Below are positions 53,599 to 63,986 of a DNA stretch of 64,000 nt, piece after piece. The notes under the pieces are model-generated. The model searched no databases and was not told the DNA's origin. It worked only from the letters and a program-made list of their open reading frames with translations. A program made the translations under genes and the position numbers. Each line of letters begins with the position of its first letter. Within the stretch, counting starts at the first letter, position 1. Origin of the DNA: Tanticharoenia sakaeratensis NBRC 103193 (GTDB taxonomy: Bacteria > Pseudomonadota > Alphaproteobacteria > Acetobacterales > Acetobacteraceae); assembly GCF_000963885.1 (NCBI RefSeq), contig NZ_BALE01000010.1, positions 288,715-352,714 of the forward strand, written 5' to 3'.

Positions 53599-54767
53599 GA
53601 GGCGCGCCGGCGTCGCCATGGATGTGACCGCCATACGAGCAGGGCCGTGCACAGCAGGCAGAAGACGAGCTCCGGGATCCAGATGACGAAGATCGCCCGA
53701 TGATGACGCGCGGCGACGAGGCCTTCGCCGAATTGCAGCGTGTGATCGAAGCCCACGAGGATGAGGGCTGCGGCAATCAGGCCCAGGATCGGTCGCCGCC
53801 GCTTGGCGCCGATGGCCAGGGCTGCGGCAAGCGCAGGAATGAACGGAATGGCGATGGCTCGGGCGAGCCGGAAGTTGAGTTCAGCGCGCAGGCGGCCCGG
53901 GGGAATATCCCCCTTGTGATGACGCAGCAGCCCGATCAGTTCGATTGACGTCAGCTCCCGCTCATCGACGCCGCGGCTGCGAAAGCCGCGCGCATGCGCG
54001 GACTGTGTGATGACGCGGACGGTATGGGTGAAATGGGTCTGGGTCGGACGGTCCGCAGGCCGGTCGGGATGCGGGTCGGTCAGGATGACGCCGTTCCAGA
54101 GATCGAGCTGCGTGGAGCGGGCATCGGGCCCCGTACGGAGGACGCCGCGCTCGGCCGTGATGATGTGGTTCTCATGTGCACCGGGCTCTTGGATGAACAC
54201 GTGGTGCAGGATGACGCCGTCTCCGCTGACCTGATCTGCCGTCAGCATCGCTGCCCTGGAGGTCGCGGCGAACATGCCCGACTGCAGATGCGGTGCCCAT
54301 CCGGTGTGGGCCGCGAAGAAGAAGCCTGCCCTGAAGTCGTATCGCGCGAACGGCTGGACATAGCCGTAGAGCAACATGCCGATTGCGCCCAGGATCACGC
54401 CGCTCTGGACGAACGGGCGGGCGACGCGGCCGAGCGAAAGACCGGACGCCATGAGTGCGTCGATCTCGTTGTTGTCGCTCATCCGACGCACGATCATGAA
54501 CACGCTGACGCAGAGCGCGGCCGGCAGGGCGAGGCCCAGATAATGCGGAAGGAGGTCGGTCAGCAGGCTGACGAATGTCCGCAGCGAACTTCCGGCGGTC
54601 GCGAGTTCGTCGAACAGGACCAGCAACCGTTCGAGAAGCAGGGCTGCCAGCACGGCGCTGAGAGAGACGACGAACGGGGGCAGGGCCTGGGCGAGCAGAT
54701 AGCGGTCCACCATGCCGGGCAGCAGGCGCGAAAGTGGTTTGGGCAGGCGTCGCACGGTGTCGCTCAT
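53595..54767 (-). CDS. LptF/LptG-family permease (first of pair)
   Basis: A 390-residue partner of the next gene, with the same plan: N-terminal helices (PPFVVSLSAVLAALLLERLLVLF), the conserved MSDNNEIDALMASGLSLGRV at the cytoplasmic loop (about 95-115), a periplasmic domain (about 140-270) and three C-terminal helices (LARAIAIPFIPALAAALAIG). The preserved NEIDAL-type stretch is the LptB-contacting coupling region in real LptF/LptG, so an ATPase partner is expected; none is encoded here. ATG 54767 overlaps the phosphoesterase stop by 4 bases. Confidence 0.86.
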   Translation of the reverse strand: MSDTVRRLPKPLSRLLPGMVDRYLLAQALPPFVVSLSAVLAALLLERLLVLFDELATAGSSLRTFVSLLTDLLPHYLGLALPAALCVSVFMIVRRMSDNNEIDALMASGLSLGRVARPFVQSGVILGAIGMLLYGYVQPFARYDFRAGFFFAAHTGWAPHLQSGMFAATSRAAMLTADQVSGDGVILHHVFIQEPGAHENHIITAERGVLRTGPDARSTQLDLWNGVILTDPHPDRPADRPTQTHFTHTVRVITQSAHARGFRSRGVDERELTSIELIGLLRHHKGDIPPGRLRAELNFRLARAIAIPFIPALAAALAIGAKRRRPILGLIAAALILVGFDHTLQFGEGLVAARHHRAIFVIWIPELVFCLLCTALLVWRSHPWRRRRAS

Positions 54768-55750
54768 GCGGCGACCGGGCGCTCGAAGGTGCCTTGCGAC
54801 TGGGTGTGCATGCCGCGGTTGGGATCGAGCGCGCGGCGCGTCACATCGATGTGCCAGAGCCGCTCGTCCCGGGAGACGGCGATGCGGTTCCACGCGGCCA
54901 TCCGGAGCGGCTGCTCGCTTTTCAGCGATGCGGAGGCGACTCCAAGCAGCGGAATATCGGTGCCCGGAATGCGGCTGATCGTCGAGTTGTGGGAATGGCC
55001 GTGGATCACGAGCTCGCACCCGGCGCTGCGCAGCGTCTCGGCCATGAGGACGTGATCGAGCAGGGATTTACGCCAGGGGACCAGCCCGGCGCGGGGCGGG
55101 TGATGGATCATGACGACACGACAGACGCCCTCGGGCGCCAGAGCCTTGAGGATGCGCTCGAGCCGCGCCAGTTGCGACAGGCCGACACGTCCGTAGGCCA
55201 TGAAGATCGGCGAGGATATCGCGCTGTCCACGCCGATCAGGGCGAGCGGACCGATCCGGCGGACATAGGGCAGGTCGCTCGACCGCTGCGTCATCCATGG
55301 GGACCAGAGGGCCGGGCCGTCGTCCCAGGCTTGCGGAGCCATGGCGTCATGATTGCCGGGCACGACGTGGGCCGGCTTTGGCAGATGCTCGAGCCAGTCA
55401 GCCGCCGCCGCATATTCCTGCGTAAGACCGAAATTCGTCAGGTCGCCTGAAACCGCGATCGCATCCGGCGCATCTGCTGCGATATCGGCGACGATCGTAT
55501 CGGAGATCGCCGCCAGATGATGGTGACGGCGGTTCGTCTGCCATGACAGCAGGCTGAGTGCGCGTTTGTTCAGCAGGTCGCGCGGGCGGACCGGCAACGG
55601 CGGCGGCAGGTGAACGTCCGACATGTGAGCCAGAACCGCGGTGCCGCCGTGGGACGCACGGGCACGCGCCGCGCCGGGCGCGGCGTCAGACGGGCGAATC
55701 GCAGCAGGGTCCATGGGGCGCGGCTCGGAAATCGGAAGTCTCGTCAGCAT
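54764..55750 (-). CDS. Calcineurin-like metallophosphoesterase
   Basis: A 328-residue dimetal phosphoesterase with all five motifs: HMSDVHL, SGDLTN, PGNHD, VMIHHPP and HGHSH. The size and LTN/GNHD spacing resemble CpdA-like and LpxH-like enzymes. It starts the minus operon containing the LptFG-like permeases, hydroxylase, nucleotidyltransferase and glycosyltransferase, so a phosphate ester of the lipid or its head group is the likely substrate. ATG at 55750 gives a rather long, Ala/Pro-rich N-terminus of 40 residues; an ATG 12 codons later is an alternative. Divergent from the lipid kinase gene. Confidence 0.83.
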   Translation of the reverse strand: MLTRLPISEPRPMDPAAIRPSDAAPGAARARASHGGTAVLAHMSDVHLPPPLPVRPRDLLNKRALSLLSWQTNRRHHHLAAISDTIVADIAADAPDAIAVSGDLTNFGLTQEYAAAADWLEHLPKPAHVVPGNHDAMAPQAWDDGPALWSPWMTQRSSDLPYVRRIGPLALIGVDSAISSPIFMAYGRVGLSQLARLERILKALAPEGVCRVVMIHHPPRAGLVPWRKSLLDHVLMAETLRSAGCELVIHGHSHNSTISRIPGTDIPLLGVASASLKSEQPLRMAAWNRIAVSRDERLWHIDVTRRALDPNRGMHTQSQGTFERPVAA

Positions 55751-55882
55751 CGTGGCGTGGGACGGATGGCGCGTCGGCTCGGCCGTTTTGGCACGTTCGT
55801 CATAGCCGTGCTATGGGCCGCCCGCAAAGCGGCGCGCATTGATGCTCATGCGGCGCATTCTGGGGGTTACAAAAACCGGCTC

Positions 55883-56854
55883 GTGCGGTTCGCTGTCATT
55901 CATAATCCGCGCAGTCGTCTCAATCTCAGGGATCGTGATGGCTTCGAGGCGCAGGCGTCGCGTCGCCTCGGCTCCGCGTTCGTCCGCACCACGGATCTCG
56001 ACACCCTGCGTTCCGCGCTCGAGGAACTCGCGCGTCGCTCGGTGGACACGATTGCGATCAATGGAGGCGACGGTACGGTCAGTCATGTCCTGACGGCGAT
56101 CGCCGAAGTCTATCCGGCGGATCATCTGCCCCGGATCGCCATTCTGCCTTCCGGCAACACCAACCTGATCGCCGCCGATGTCGGCTTCGGCCTTCGGGGG
56201 ACCACGGCGCTCGATGCACTCGATGCCACGCCGCGCCGGATCGTGCATGCGGTGCGAGCGCCGATCCGGGTGCGTTGGCCCGGGACGGATCGTGCGCCGG
56301 TCATGGGAATGTTTCAGGGCAGTGCAGCCTATGCGCGTGCCATCGCCATCGCGCACAGTCCGGGCGTCCTGAAATATGCGCCTCATGATCTGGCGGTCGG
56401 CGTGACGCTGGCCAGCGCGATCGGCGGTCTTGTGCTGAACCCCAGGACACGGCGCACATGGCTCGACGGCGAGGCGCTGCACCTGCGTGATGGCGACCGG
56501 GATGCGCAAGCCGACAAGAGTTTTCTGTTTCTGGCGACGGCCCTGCAGAAGCTGACATATGGCGTCTGGCCGTTCTGGCGCGGGCCGGGGACGACGGCGG
56601 ATGGCGTGCATTATCTGAATGTGCATGCAAATCCGCGGCGGCTGCCGGGCGCTCTTGCGAACCTGCTGCGCGGGCGCGCACCCGCCTGGCTCAGGACGTC
56701 GGATGATTATGAAAGCGGGTGTTCGCAGGCGCTCCGCATCGCGTCGCCGGGTGATTTCGTGCTGGATGGCGAGATGTTCGATACGGGGCCTCATGGCGAA
56801 ATCACCCTTGAGTCCGGCCCGCGTTTTTCCTTCCTGCGGAGCGTGACGGCGTGA
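55883..56854 (+). CDS. LCB5/diacylglycerol-kinase-family lipid kinase (probable ceramide kinase)
   Basis: A 323-residue DAGK-fold kinase: VIHNPRSRLNL at the N-terminus, nucleotide motif INGGDGTVSHVL, ILPSGNTNLIA (equivalent to the GTGNDFA loop) and a C-terminal domain ending FVLDGEMFDTG, the usual regulatory DGE motif. In Caulobacter a kinase of this family (CpgB) phosphorylates ceramide. GTG 55883 places RFAVIHNPRS at the very start, as in homologues; ATG 55766 is in frame and would add 39 residues. The stop overlaps the next gene by 4 bases, so kinase and nucleotidyltransferase are made together. Its position among serine palmitoyltransferase genes makes a sphingolipid substrate more likely than diacylglycerol. 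Confidence 0.83.
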   Translation: MRFAVIHNPRSRLNLRDRDGFEAQASRRLGSAFVRTTDLDTLRSALEELARRSVDTIAINGGDGTVSHVLTAIAEVYPADHLPRIAILPSGNTNLIAADVGFGLRGTTALDALDATPRRIVHAVRAPIRVRWPGTDRAPVMGMFQGSAAYARAIAIAHSPGVLKYAPHDLAVGVTLASAIGGLVLNPRTRRTWLDGEALHLRDGDRDAQADKSFLFLATALQKLTYGVWPFWRGPGTTADGVHYLNVHANPRRLPGALANLLRGRAPAWLRTSDDYESGCSQALRIASPGDFVLDGEMFDTGPHGEITLESGPRFSFLRSVTA

Positions 56855-57780
56855 CGCTGACGAAGCGCCTGATCGCGGAACTGACGGCGCCGGCAGATCC
56901 TGCGGCACAGGCGGGGGCGGGCAAGCTTGCCGCGACGGGCCGTGTTCTGGCGGTCATCTACTATGGCTCGACGCTTCGGGCACCTGACCCCGCCGGGATC
57001 ATGGATTTCTACGTCATTGTCGACGAGATCGCGGACTGGCCTGCAAGCGGTTTTGGCCGCCTCGGGCAGCGTTTGCTGCCGCCCAATGTCGGCTATCTCG
57101 AGTTCATGCATGACAGCCGGGTCTGGCGGGCGAAATATGCTGTCATGACAGCACGCCAGTTCAGGGCGCGGTCCGGCCTGCGGTCGCGGGATACGACAAT
57201 CTGGGCCCGGTTCTGTCAGCCGGCGCGGCTCGTCTGGGTGCGTGACCCGGCGGCTGCGGATCTCGTGCTCGACCTGGTGCGCCGTTGTGTCGTGACGGCG
57301 AGCATCTGGGCTGCGCGGCTTGGACCCGTGGTGCCTGCGGCCCCGGTCGACTTCTGGCGCATGCTCATGATGCGGACATATGATGCCGAGCTTCGGGTCG
57401 AGAAGCCGGATCGCGCATTGCATCTGCTTGACGGACCGTTGGGCGCGCGCGCTGCGGCGATCCTGACGGAAGCCTGGAGTGCAGCCGGGCTGTCATGGCA
57501 GCAGGCTGGCAGCCTCGTGCGTCCTCATGTGCCGGATCGCGCGCAGTACCTGCGAAAGTGGGCCGGCATTCGCAAGCGCGGACGTGTGCTCAATGTCATG
57601 CGGCTGGTGAAGGCTGCATTCACGTTCGAAAACGGGGCCGATTATCTTTCCTGGAAGATCGTGCGCCACACAGGGATGTCGCTCGATCTTGGCCCCTTCG
57701 CCAGGCGGCATCCGCTGTTGGCATTGCCGTTCGTATTGCCGCGCATCCGCCGGGCATTCCGCGCCCGACGGCAGGGCTGA
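56851..57780 (+). CDS. TAM41-like nucleotidyltransferase (putative lipid-phosphate cytidylyltransferase)
   Basis: A 309-residue soluble protein. Residues 35-60 read VIYYGSTLRA...GIMDFYVIVDE, the GS...D-F pattern of TAM41 (Mmp37) type CDP-diacylglycerol synthases, where a YGS loop and an Asp in MxDF build the active site; the next part (KYAVMTARQF...IWARFCQPARLVW) also follows TAM41's order (KYG...LW..LY.AGRL..P). The C-terminus is basic (RRAFRARRQG), suited to a membrane surface. Coupled by 4 bases to a lipid kinase, it might turn ceramide phosphate plus CTP into a CDP-activated lipid. The family call rests on motif order by eye and should be read as a hypothesis. It converges on the serine palmitoyltransferase gene. 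Confidence 0.5.
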   Translation: MTLTKRLIAELTAPADPAAQAGAGKLAATGRVLAVIYYGSTLRAPDPAGIMDFYVIVDEIADWPASGFGRLGQRLLPPNVGYLEFMHDSRVWRAKYAVMTARQFRARSGLRSRDTTIWARFCQPARLVWVRDPAAADLVLDLVRRCVVTASIWAARLGPVVPAAPVDFWRMLMMRTYDAELRVEKPDRALHLLDGPLGARAAAILTEAWSAAGLSWQQAGSLVRPHVPDRAQYLRKWAGIRKRGRVLNVMRLVKAAFTFENGADYLSWKIVRHTGMSLDLGPFARRHPLLALPFVLPRIRRAFRARRQG

Positions 57781-57826
57781 GCAGGCGCGTTCAAGGCTGG
57801 CTCGGCCGGTCTTGAGCCTTGCGGTC

Positions 57827-59035
57827 TCAGGCAGCCAGCTTGCTGACCCCGAGCTGGGCGCCGATCGTCTTGAAGGCGGCGACCGCACGGTCGATCTGGT
57901 CCGGCGTGTGGGCCGCCATGACCGAACACCGCAGCAGCGGATTCTGGTCGGGTGTCGCGGGCGGAAGGCTCAGGTTCACATAAACCCCGGCTTCGACGAG
58001 CGCGTTCCAGAATGCCAGTGCCTGCGGCACGTCCTGCAACGTGACGGCGACAACAGGGCTGACATGGGACCCGGTCACAAGACCTGCTGTGCGCAGGCCA
58101 GCATGGAGGCGTGCGGCATTGTCCATGAGTGTCGTGCGCAGTTCCGGGCGGGATTCCAGCTCGTCGAGCGTGGCCAGCGTCGCTGCGATCACTTCCGGCG
58201 GCAGGGATGCCGTGAACATGTAGGGCCGCGAGCACAGACGCACGGTATCGATGCCGTCGTGATCGGACACCAGATAGCCGCCGACCGTGCCGAGGCTCTT
58301 GGAGAATGTGCCGACGACAAAATCCACGTCCGCTTCGCAGTCCTGCGCTTCGGCAACTCCGCGTCCGTTCTCGCCGAGCACCCCGAACGAATGGGCCTCG
58401 TCCGCCAGCAGCCAGGCGCCATGGCGCTTCTTGACCTCGGCGAACTCGCGCATCGGCGCGATGTTGCCGGTCATGGAATAGATGCCCTCGACCACGACGA
58501 GCCGTGCCCCGGGCGTATCGCTCAGACGACGAAGGCGGCGGTCGAGATCGTCCGGATCGTTATGCCGGAAGCGGATGACCTGCGCCTGTGACAGGCGGCT
58601 GCCGTCATAGATGCTGGCATGGCTGTCGGCATCGAGCAGAAGATAGTCGTCCTTGCCGGCCAGTGCGGAGATTGCGCCGAGATTGGCCTGATAACCTGTC
58701 GAGAACGTCATGCAGTGCTTGCGGCGGAACGTGCGGGCCAGACGGCGTTCGAGCTCGCGATGGAGCGCGTATGTACCGTTGGCGATCCGCGAGCCGGTCG
58801 TGCCGACGCCTTCCGCGCGCACGGTCTCGGCTGCGGCTTCGATCGCGCGGGGAGACTGGCTGAGCCCGAGATAGTTGTTCGTGCCGAACAGCAGCGTTTC
58901 GCGTCCTTCGATCACCCCGACCGTTGCCGAAATCGGACGCTCGATCGTGAGTGCGAACGGATCGCGAGGTGACAGGGCGGCCAAGGACTCACGCGCGGCT
59001 TTCAGGGCCGCGTGCTTGGCGAAAATATCATTCAC
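57827..59035 (-). CDS. spt: Serine palmitoyltransferase
   Basis: PLP enzyme that condenses serine with an acyl thioester to give 3-ketosphinganine, the first sphingolipid step. The 402-residue product has the PLP Lys246 in GTFSKSLGTVGGY, the Asp/His pair LADEAHSFGVLG, and SPT-specific stretches CSRPYMFTASLPPEV and YVNLSLPPATPDQN that distinguish it from BioF, KBL and HemA. Its start overlaps the ACP gene stop by 4 bases, matching the Caulobacter arrangement in which an ACP carries the acyl substrate. Soluble, as in Sphingomonas. Last gene of the operon that begins at 63792. Confidence 0.93.
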   Translation of the reverse strand: MNDIFAKHAALKAARESLAALSPRDPFALTIERPISATVGVIEGRETLLFGTNNYLGLSQSPRAIEAAAETVRAEGVGTTGSRIANGTYALHRELERRLARTFRRKHCMTFSTGYQANLGAISALAGKDDYLLLDADSHASIYDGSRLSQAQVIRFRHNDPDDLDRRLRRLSDTPGARLVVVEGIYSMTGNIAPMREFAEVKKRHGAWLLADEAHSFGVLGENGRGVAEAQDCEADVDFVVGTFSKSLGTVGGYLVSDHDGIDTVRLCSRPYMFTASLPPEVIAATLATLDELESRPELRTTLMDNAARLHAGLRTAGLVTGSHVSPVVAVTLQDVPQALAFWNALVEAGVYVNLSLPPATPDQNPLLRCSVMAAHTPDQIDRAVAAFKTIGAQLGVSKLAA

Positions 59036-59289
59036 GCTGCATCGCCCTGCTTGAGGCTGTGAAGACAGACGGCAAGGTCGTCGATCGTGCGGATGTCGGC
59101 CAGCTTGTCGAGCGGGACCGAGACGTCGAGCGTATCCTCGATTTCCATGACGAAATTCATCACGGCCAGGCTGTCGAAAGCCAGATCCTCGACGATCTTG
59201 CTGTTGCCGTCGATGTCGCGTGGCACCTTCGGGTTGGCCAGCAGCTTGTCGATGATGAGGGCCGAGATGGCCTGGACGGAGTCCGTCAT
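59032..59289 (-). CDS. Sphingolipid-dedicated acyl carrier protein
   Basis: An 85-residue ACP with the phosphopantetheine Ser40 in EDLAFDSLAVMNFVMEIED. The helix-2 sequence (SLAVMNFVME) differs from housekeeping ACPs ([11 protein letters not shown]), as in the AcpR type that serves serine palmitoyltransferase in Caulobacter. It lies between the acyl-AMP ligase gene (41 bases) and spt (4-base overlap), so the ligase presumably loads it with a fatty acid for Spt. Confidence 0.9.
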   Translation of the reverse strand: MTDSVQAISALIIDKLLANPKVPRDIDGNSKIVEDLAFDSLAVMNFVMEIEDTLDVSVPLDKLADIRTIDDLAVCLHSLKQGDAA

Positions 59290-59330
59290 GGAGAGGAAAA
59301 ACCTTAGAAAACGTTCAGGGACAGGGCGTG

Positions 59331-61190
<1,860 letters not shown>

Positions 61191-61237
61191 TCCTGTCGAA
61201 CCACTCGATTATGCTGCGGTTCTTTCCCGCGCGTTTC

Positions 61238-62374
61238 TCAGGCTGCAATCTTGAGATAATTGACAATGGCGTCGGCTGCGGCAGGCGCGGTCGGGCCATC
61301 ATCAGGAAACTCGAAGGTTTCTAATACATATCGCCGCTGCGCCTCAAGGAAGCTGCTGTGATCGGCGAACGCACGGTCGATCTGACCTCCAAGGTCGTCG
61401 GGTGTATCGATGACATGTCCGAGATGCCAGAAGCGATAATTCGGATCATGCTGCCAGTCGATCTGATGAGCGTTCAGGAACAAGGCAGGACGAGGGCGGA
61501 TCATGAATTCCGCCACCTGGCTGCTGACGTCGCCCAGATAGAGATCGGCGGCCATCGTGTAGGTCATGTCGATGCTGCGCGCGCTTCCGGGATCAATGAG
61601 CATGTGAGGGCAGGCGGCATAGCGGCGTACAAGCGCCCGGCCTGCGGCCCGATGCCGATCGAACAGACGATAATGAGGCGCGAAAATCAGGTTGTAGCGG
61701 TCCTGATTGGCAAACCACTCCAGAGCGCGGGCGCCGCAGATCGGCCATGACGAAAGTCGGGCCGAAAAATGCGGGTTATAGAGAACTGTCGGTCGGCCAT
61801 TGTCGAACAGTGCCGGGCGATCGGCGTCCATGCGGCGGACGATATCGAACTTCGCATACGCACCGCGATAGTAACGTCCGGGCTGGATCGCACCCTGTGC
61901 CAACAGCCTCTGCTCGACCTTTCGGCCCGAAAGCAGGACAAAATCGAACGCGCGCACGTCGCGTGCGAAGCCGATCGCACGGTCACCCGCGCCGTGACGT
62001 GTCCAGATCAGGCGTGGGCCGGTGATTCCCATGCGACGGAGATAGAGAGACGTCCGTTCCGGCACGACGATTGCGTTGAAATCCGCGAAATAGCGCCGGT
62101 TGAGGAACAGGCTGGCCAGCTTGCCGAGGACGCCGGGCCCCTTGCGCTCGATATGACGGCGCAGGCGTTCAGGCATGGCAAGCAGATCATAGCGTGCCCG
62201 CGCCTGGGGATAGAGCGCGCCCAATGACTGCGCGTAGTCCAGATGGGCTTTCGTCGTGCATGCGACGTGGACCTCGGTCTCCGGATGCCTAGTCGCGATT
62301 TCCATAGCGATCGGCAGCGAGTGCAGCGTCTGGTGAGGCTGGGCGATGTATGGGAATGCGATTTTCATCATCAC
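61238..62374 (-). CDS. TagB/TagF-like (CDP-glycerol glycerophosphotransferase-type) GT-B protein
   Basis: A 378-residue GT-B fold protein. The C-terminal domain contains DMTYTMAADLYLGDVSSQVAEFM (residues about 285-307), equivalent to the D.lItDYSS..fE signature of the CDP-glycerol:glycerophosphate transferase family, and LIFAPHYRLFD, equivalent to the K.HP...D loop. The N-terminus (MMKIAFPYIAQPHQTLHSL) is soluble. Such enzymes take glycerol- or ribitol-phosphate from CDP donors. Together with the nucleotidyltransferase at 50834-51640 it could add a phospho-glycerate or phospho-glycerol group to the lipid. The start overlaps the flippase stop by 4 bases. Confidence 0.68.
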   Translation of the reverse strand: MMMKIAFPYIAQPHQTLHSLPIAMEIATRHPETEVHVACTTKAHLDYAQSLGALYPQARARYDLLAMPERLRRHIERKGPGVLGKLASLFLNRRYFADFNAIVVPERTSLYLRRMGITGPRLIWTRHGAGDRAIGFARDVRAFDFVLLSGRKVEQRLLAQGAIQPGRYYRGAYAKFDIVRRMDADRPALFDNGRPTVLYNPHFSARLSSWPICGARALEWFANQDRYNLIFAPHYRLFDRHRAAGRALVRRYAACPHMLIDPGSARSIDMTYTMAADLYLGDVSSQVAEFMIRPRPALFLNAHQIDWQHDPNYRFWHLGHVIDTPDDLGGQIDRAFADHSSFLEAQRRYVLETFEFPDDGPTAPAAADAIVNYLKIAA

Positions 62375-63792
62375 GCGGCTGTTTTGGCAGCAGAGGACGA
62401 TGCGTCAACATGCTCGTGCTGCTGCGCATATCGCATCACAAGTGCCAACTGCATGATGACCAGGAAGATCACGGAACAGAGCGTGGCGGGACCGACCCCA
62501 CCGAGTCCGTACCAGCGGATCATCACGACCAGTGCCGGGAGGAAGAAAGCGACTTCGAGGCTACGGGCCGCGATAGCGGCGCCGGCCTTGTGGGTCGTGA
62601 ACAGAAGGGGTTCCAGCGGCAATCCCCATACGGTAACGACCTCGGCGGCGAGCAGCCACAGCATCACGGGAAGGGCGCTGAGCGAAGGAGGGCCCATGAT
62701 GAGGTTCAGCAGTGGTCGACCGGCAACCAGGGCCAGCAGCAGAAGCACCGTGCCAAGTCCACCAGCAATCAGCGCCATCTGGGCTGCGAGCCGGTAAAGG
62801 CGCTTTGTGGCGCGATCCCGCCACATGCGGGCAAGCTCAGGATACAGCGTCGTCTGGATCAGTGTCGCCGGCTTGGCGATCCCGGCCGCCACCTGGCTTG
62901 CGATCCGATAATAGCCCGCCTCGGCCGGCCCCAGCAGGGCACCGACCATCAGCGTGCCGACGTGGCCGAAGGCCAGGGCAAGCGTCGAGTTCGTGTTCGT
63001 GCTGAAGGCAAAGCGCCAGATACCGGGAAACTCTTTCGGCAGGACGCCGGTGATTGTGTCGGGAACGGCGCTGAAAGCATTGCGCCAGAAACCCCTGGTC
63101 AGGTTCTGACGACGCAGTTCCCGCCAGGCGAGAGCCAGCAGCAGGAACCATGCAACGCCGTCGGCTATGAACCAGAGGGCCGCGACTTCGACCAGCGTGC
63201 CGTGAGTGAACCACAGCAGGATCATGCCGCAGACTTTCGTCAGGGTAGACGTGATGCCTTGGAACGACAGCAGGTCGTATCGGTTGAGCGTCCGCAGGAT
63301 GCCTGTCGGGGTGGCCGCAGTCATGAAGAGTATGGATATGCAGTAAAGCGGGCCGATCGTGCTCAGCTCAGGCGGCCAGCCCAGACGGTCCGGGATCGTG
63401 ATGCTGAGCAGGATCGCAATGGCGCAGCCGAGTGTTCCGCTGACCCCGTCAAGCAACAGGCTGAAACCGACGATCCGGTGAAAGGAACGCAGGCGGCCGG
63501 CAGTCAGGGGTTTGAGCCCGTAGTGGAGCACGGTCTGCCACGACTGGAAGTCCAGCACGTCGCCCATGGTCCGGGCGAATGCATAGATCATGGAGATGAG
63601 GCCGAACCCGTATCCACCAAGCAGACGGATCGCCAGCGAGATATGCAGCAGGCTGAGCGGCGCGTTCAGGGCCCGCCCGCTCAGCAGGACGCCGAGATTG
63701 CCCATGACTCGTCTCAGCCCGGCACTCTTCAGTGCCGCCGGCCCGGCGTCTGGCGATCTCGTATCGGAACTGGGGGGAAGCTTTGCTGTCAT
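62371..63792 (-). CDS. Wzx/MATE-type lipid-linked flippase
   Basis: A 473-residue polytopic protein with 12-14 hydrophobic helices and the polysaccharide-biosynthesis flippase style: VLLSGRALNAPLSLLHISLAIRLLG, YALGFARTMGDVLDF-like loop (reads YAFARTMGDVLDF), GALLGPAEAGYYRIASQVA (residues about 310-330) and a central basic loop. Such proteins flip undecaprenyl- or lipid-linked glycans to the periplasmic leaflet. As first gene of the operon that encodes Spt, it is a candidate for moving the sphingolipid or its precursor across the inner membrane. Confidence 0.82.
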   Translation of the reverse strand: MTAKLPPSSDTRSPDAGPAALKSAGLRRVMGNLGVLLSGRALNAPLSLLHISLAIRLLGGYGFGLISMIYAFARTMGDVLDFQSWQTVLHYGLKPLTAGRLRSFHRIVGFSLLLDGVSGTLGCAIAILLSITIPDRLGWPPELSTIGPLYCISILFMTAATPTGILRTLNRYDLLSFQGITSTLTKVCGMILLWFTHGTLVEVAALWFIADGVAWFLLLALAWRELRRQNLTRGFWRNAFSAVPDTITGVLPKEFPGIWRFAFSTNTNSTLALAFGHVGTLMVGALLGPAEAGYYRIASQVAAGIAKPATLIQTTLYPELARMWRDRATKRLYRLAAQMALIAGGLGTVLLLLALVAGRPLLNLIMGPPSLSALPVMLWLLAAEVVTVWGLPLEPLLFTTHKAGAAIAARSLEVAFFLPALVVMIRWYGLGGVGPATLCSVIFLVIMQLALVMRYAQQHEHVDASSSAAKTAA

Positions 63793-63916
63793 CGGATGGT
63801 CATGATCTGTGGCGTGTTTGTCGCGGCGATCGCGTTCGAACCCAACACACGTTTTATGTCTCTTTCTTACGGGCGCCTCTCATATGGGGGCACGCTCGTG
63901 TGGGGAAAGAGAAAAC

Positions 63917-63943
63917 GGCCTTTTTCGAGAAAGGTCATTTTTT
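63917..63943 (+). terminator. Hairpin with T-run upstream of the right-edge promoter
   Basis: GGCCTTT and AAAGGTC form a 7-bp stem (one G-T pair) around a 6-base loop, followed by ATTTTTT. No plus-strand gene ends here, so it may insulate the promoter at 63957 from upstream transcription; its AT-rich tail also resembles an UP element. Confidence 0.4.
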
Positions 63944-63956
63944 CTGATTTTCCGTG

Positions 63957-63986
63957 TTGACGGTGGGGTGAGGATCTCCGTATAAG
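63957..63986 (+). promoter_or_regulatory. Strong sigma-70-type promoter, rRNA-operon-like
   Basis: TTGACG (63957-63962) and TATAAG (63981-63986) are 18 bases apart, followed by CCCGCTCACC. Alphaproteobacterial rrn promoters typically read TTGACA, then TATAAG followed by a C-rich start region, and an AT-rich stretch upstream is present here. The transcript would run off the right edge; a 16S rRNA operon is the best guess. Confidence 0.6.

Noticed and set aside
55788..55816. TTGGCA with a 17-base spacer before CTATGG as a promoter for the lipid kinase gene
   Set aside because: The -10 hexamer matches the consensus too poorly to list, although the position upstream of GTG 55883 would be suitable.
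57827..59035. Possible BioF (8-amino-7-oxononanoate synthase), since bioB is in the window
   Set aside because: The stretches CSRPYMFTASLPPEV and YVNLSLPPATP and the neighbouring dedicated ACP and acyl-AMP ligase fit serine palmitoyltransferase; no other biotin gene adjoins it.
62350..63960. Plus-strand open frame of more than 500 codons opposite the flippase
   Set aside because: Gln/Arg/Glu-rich shadow of the flippase gene with no domain; the flippase has clear membrane helices.
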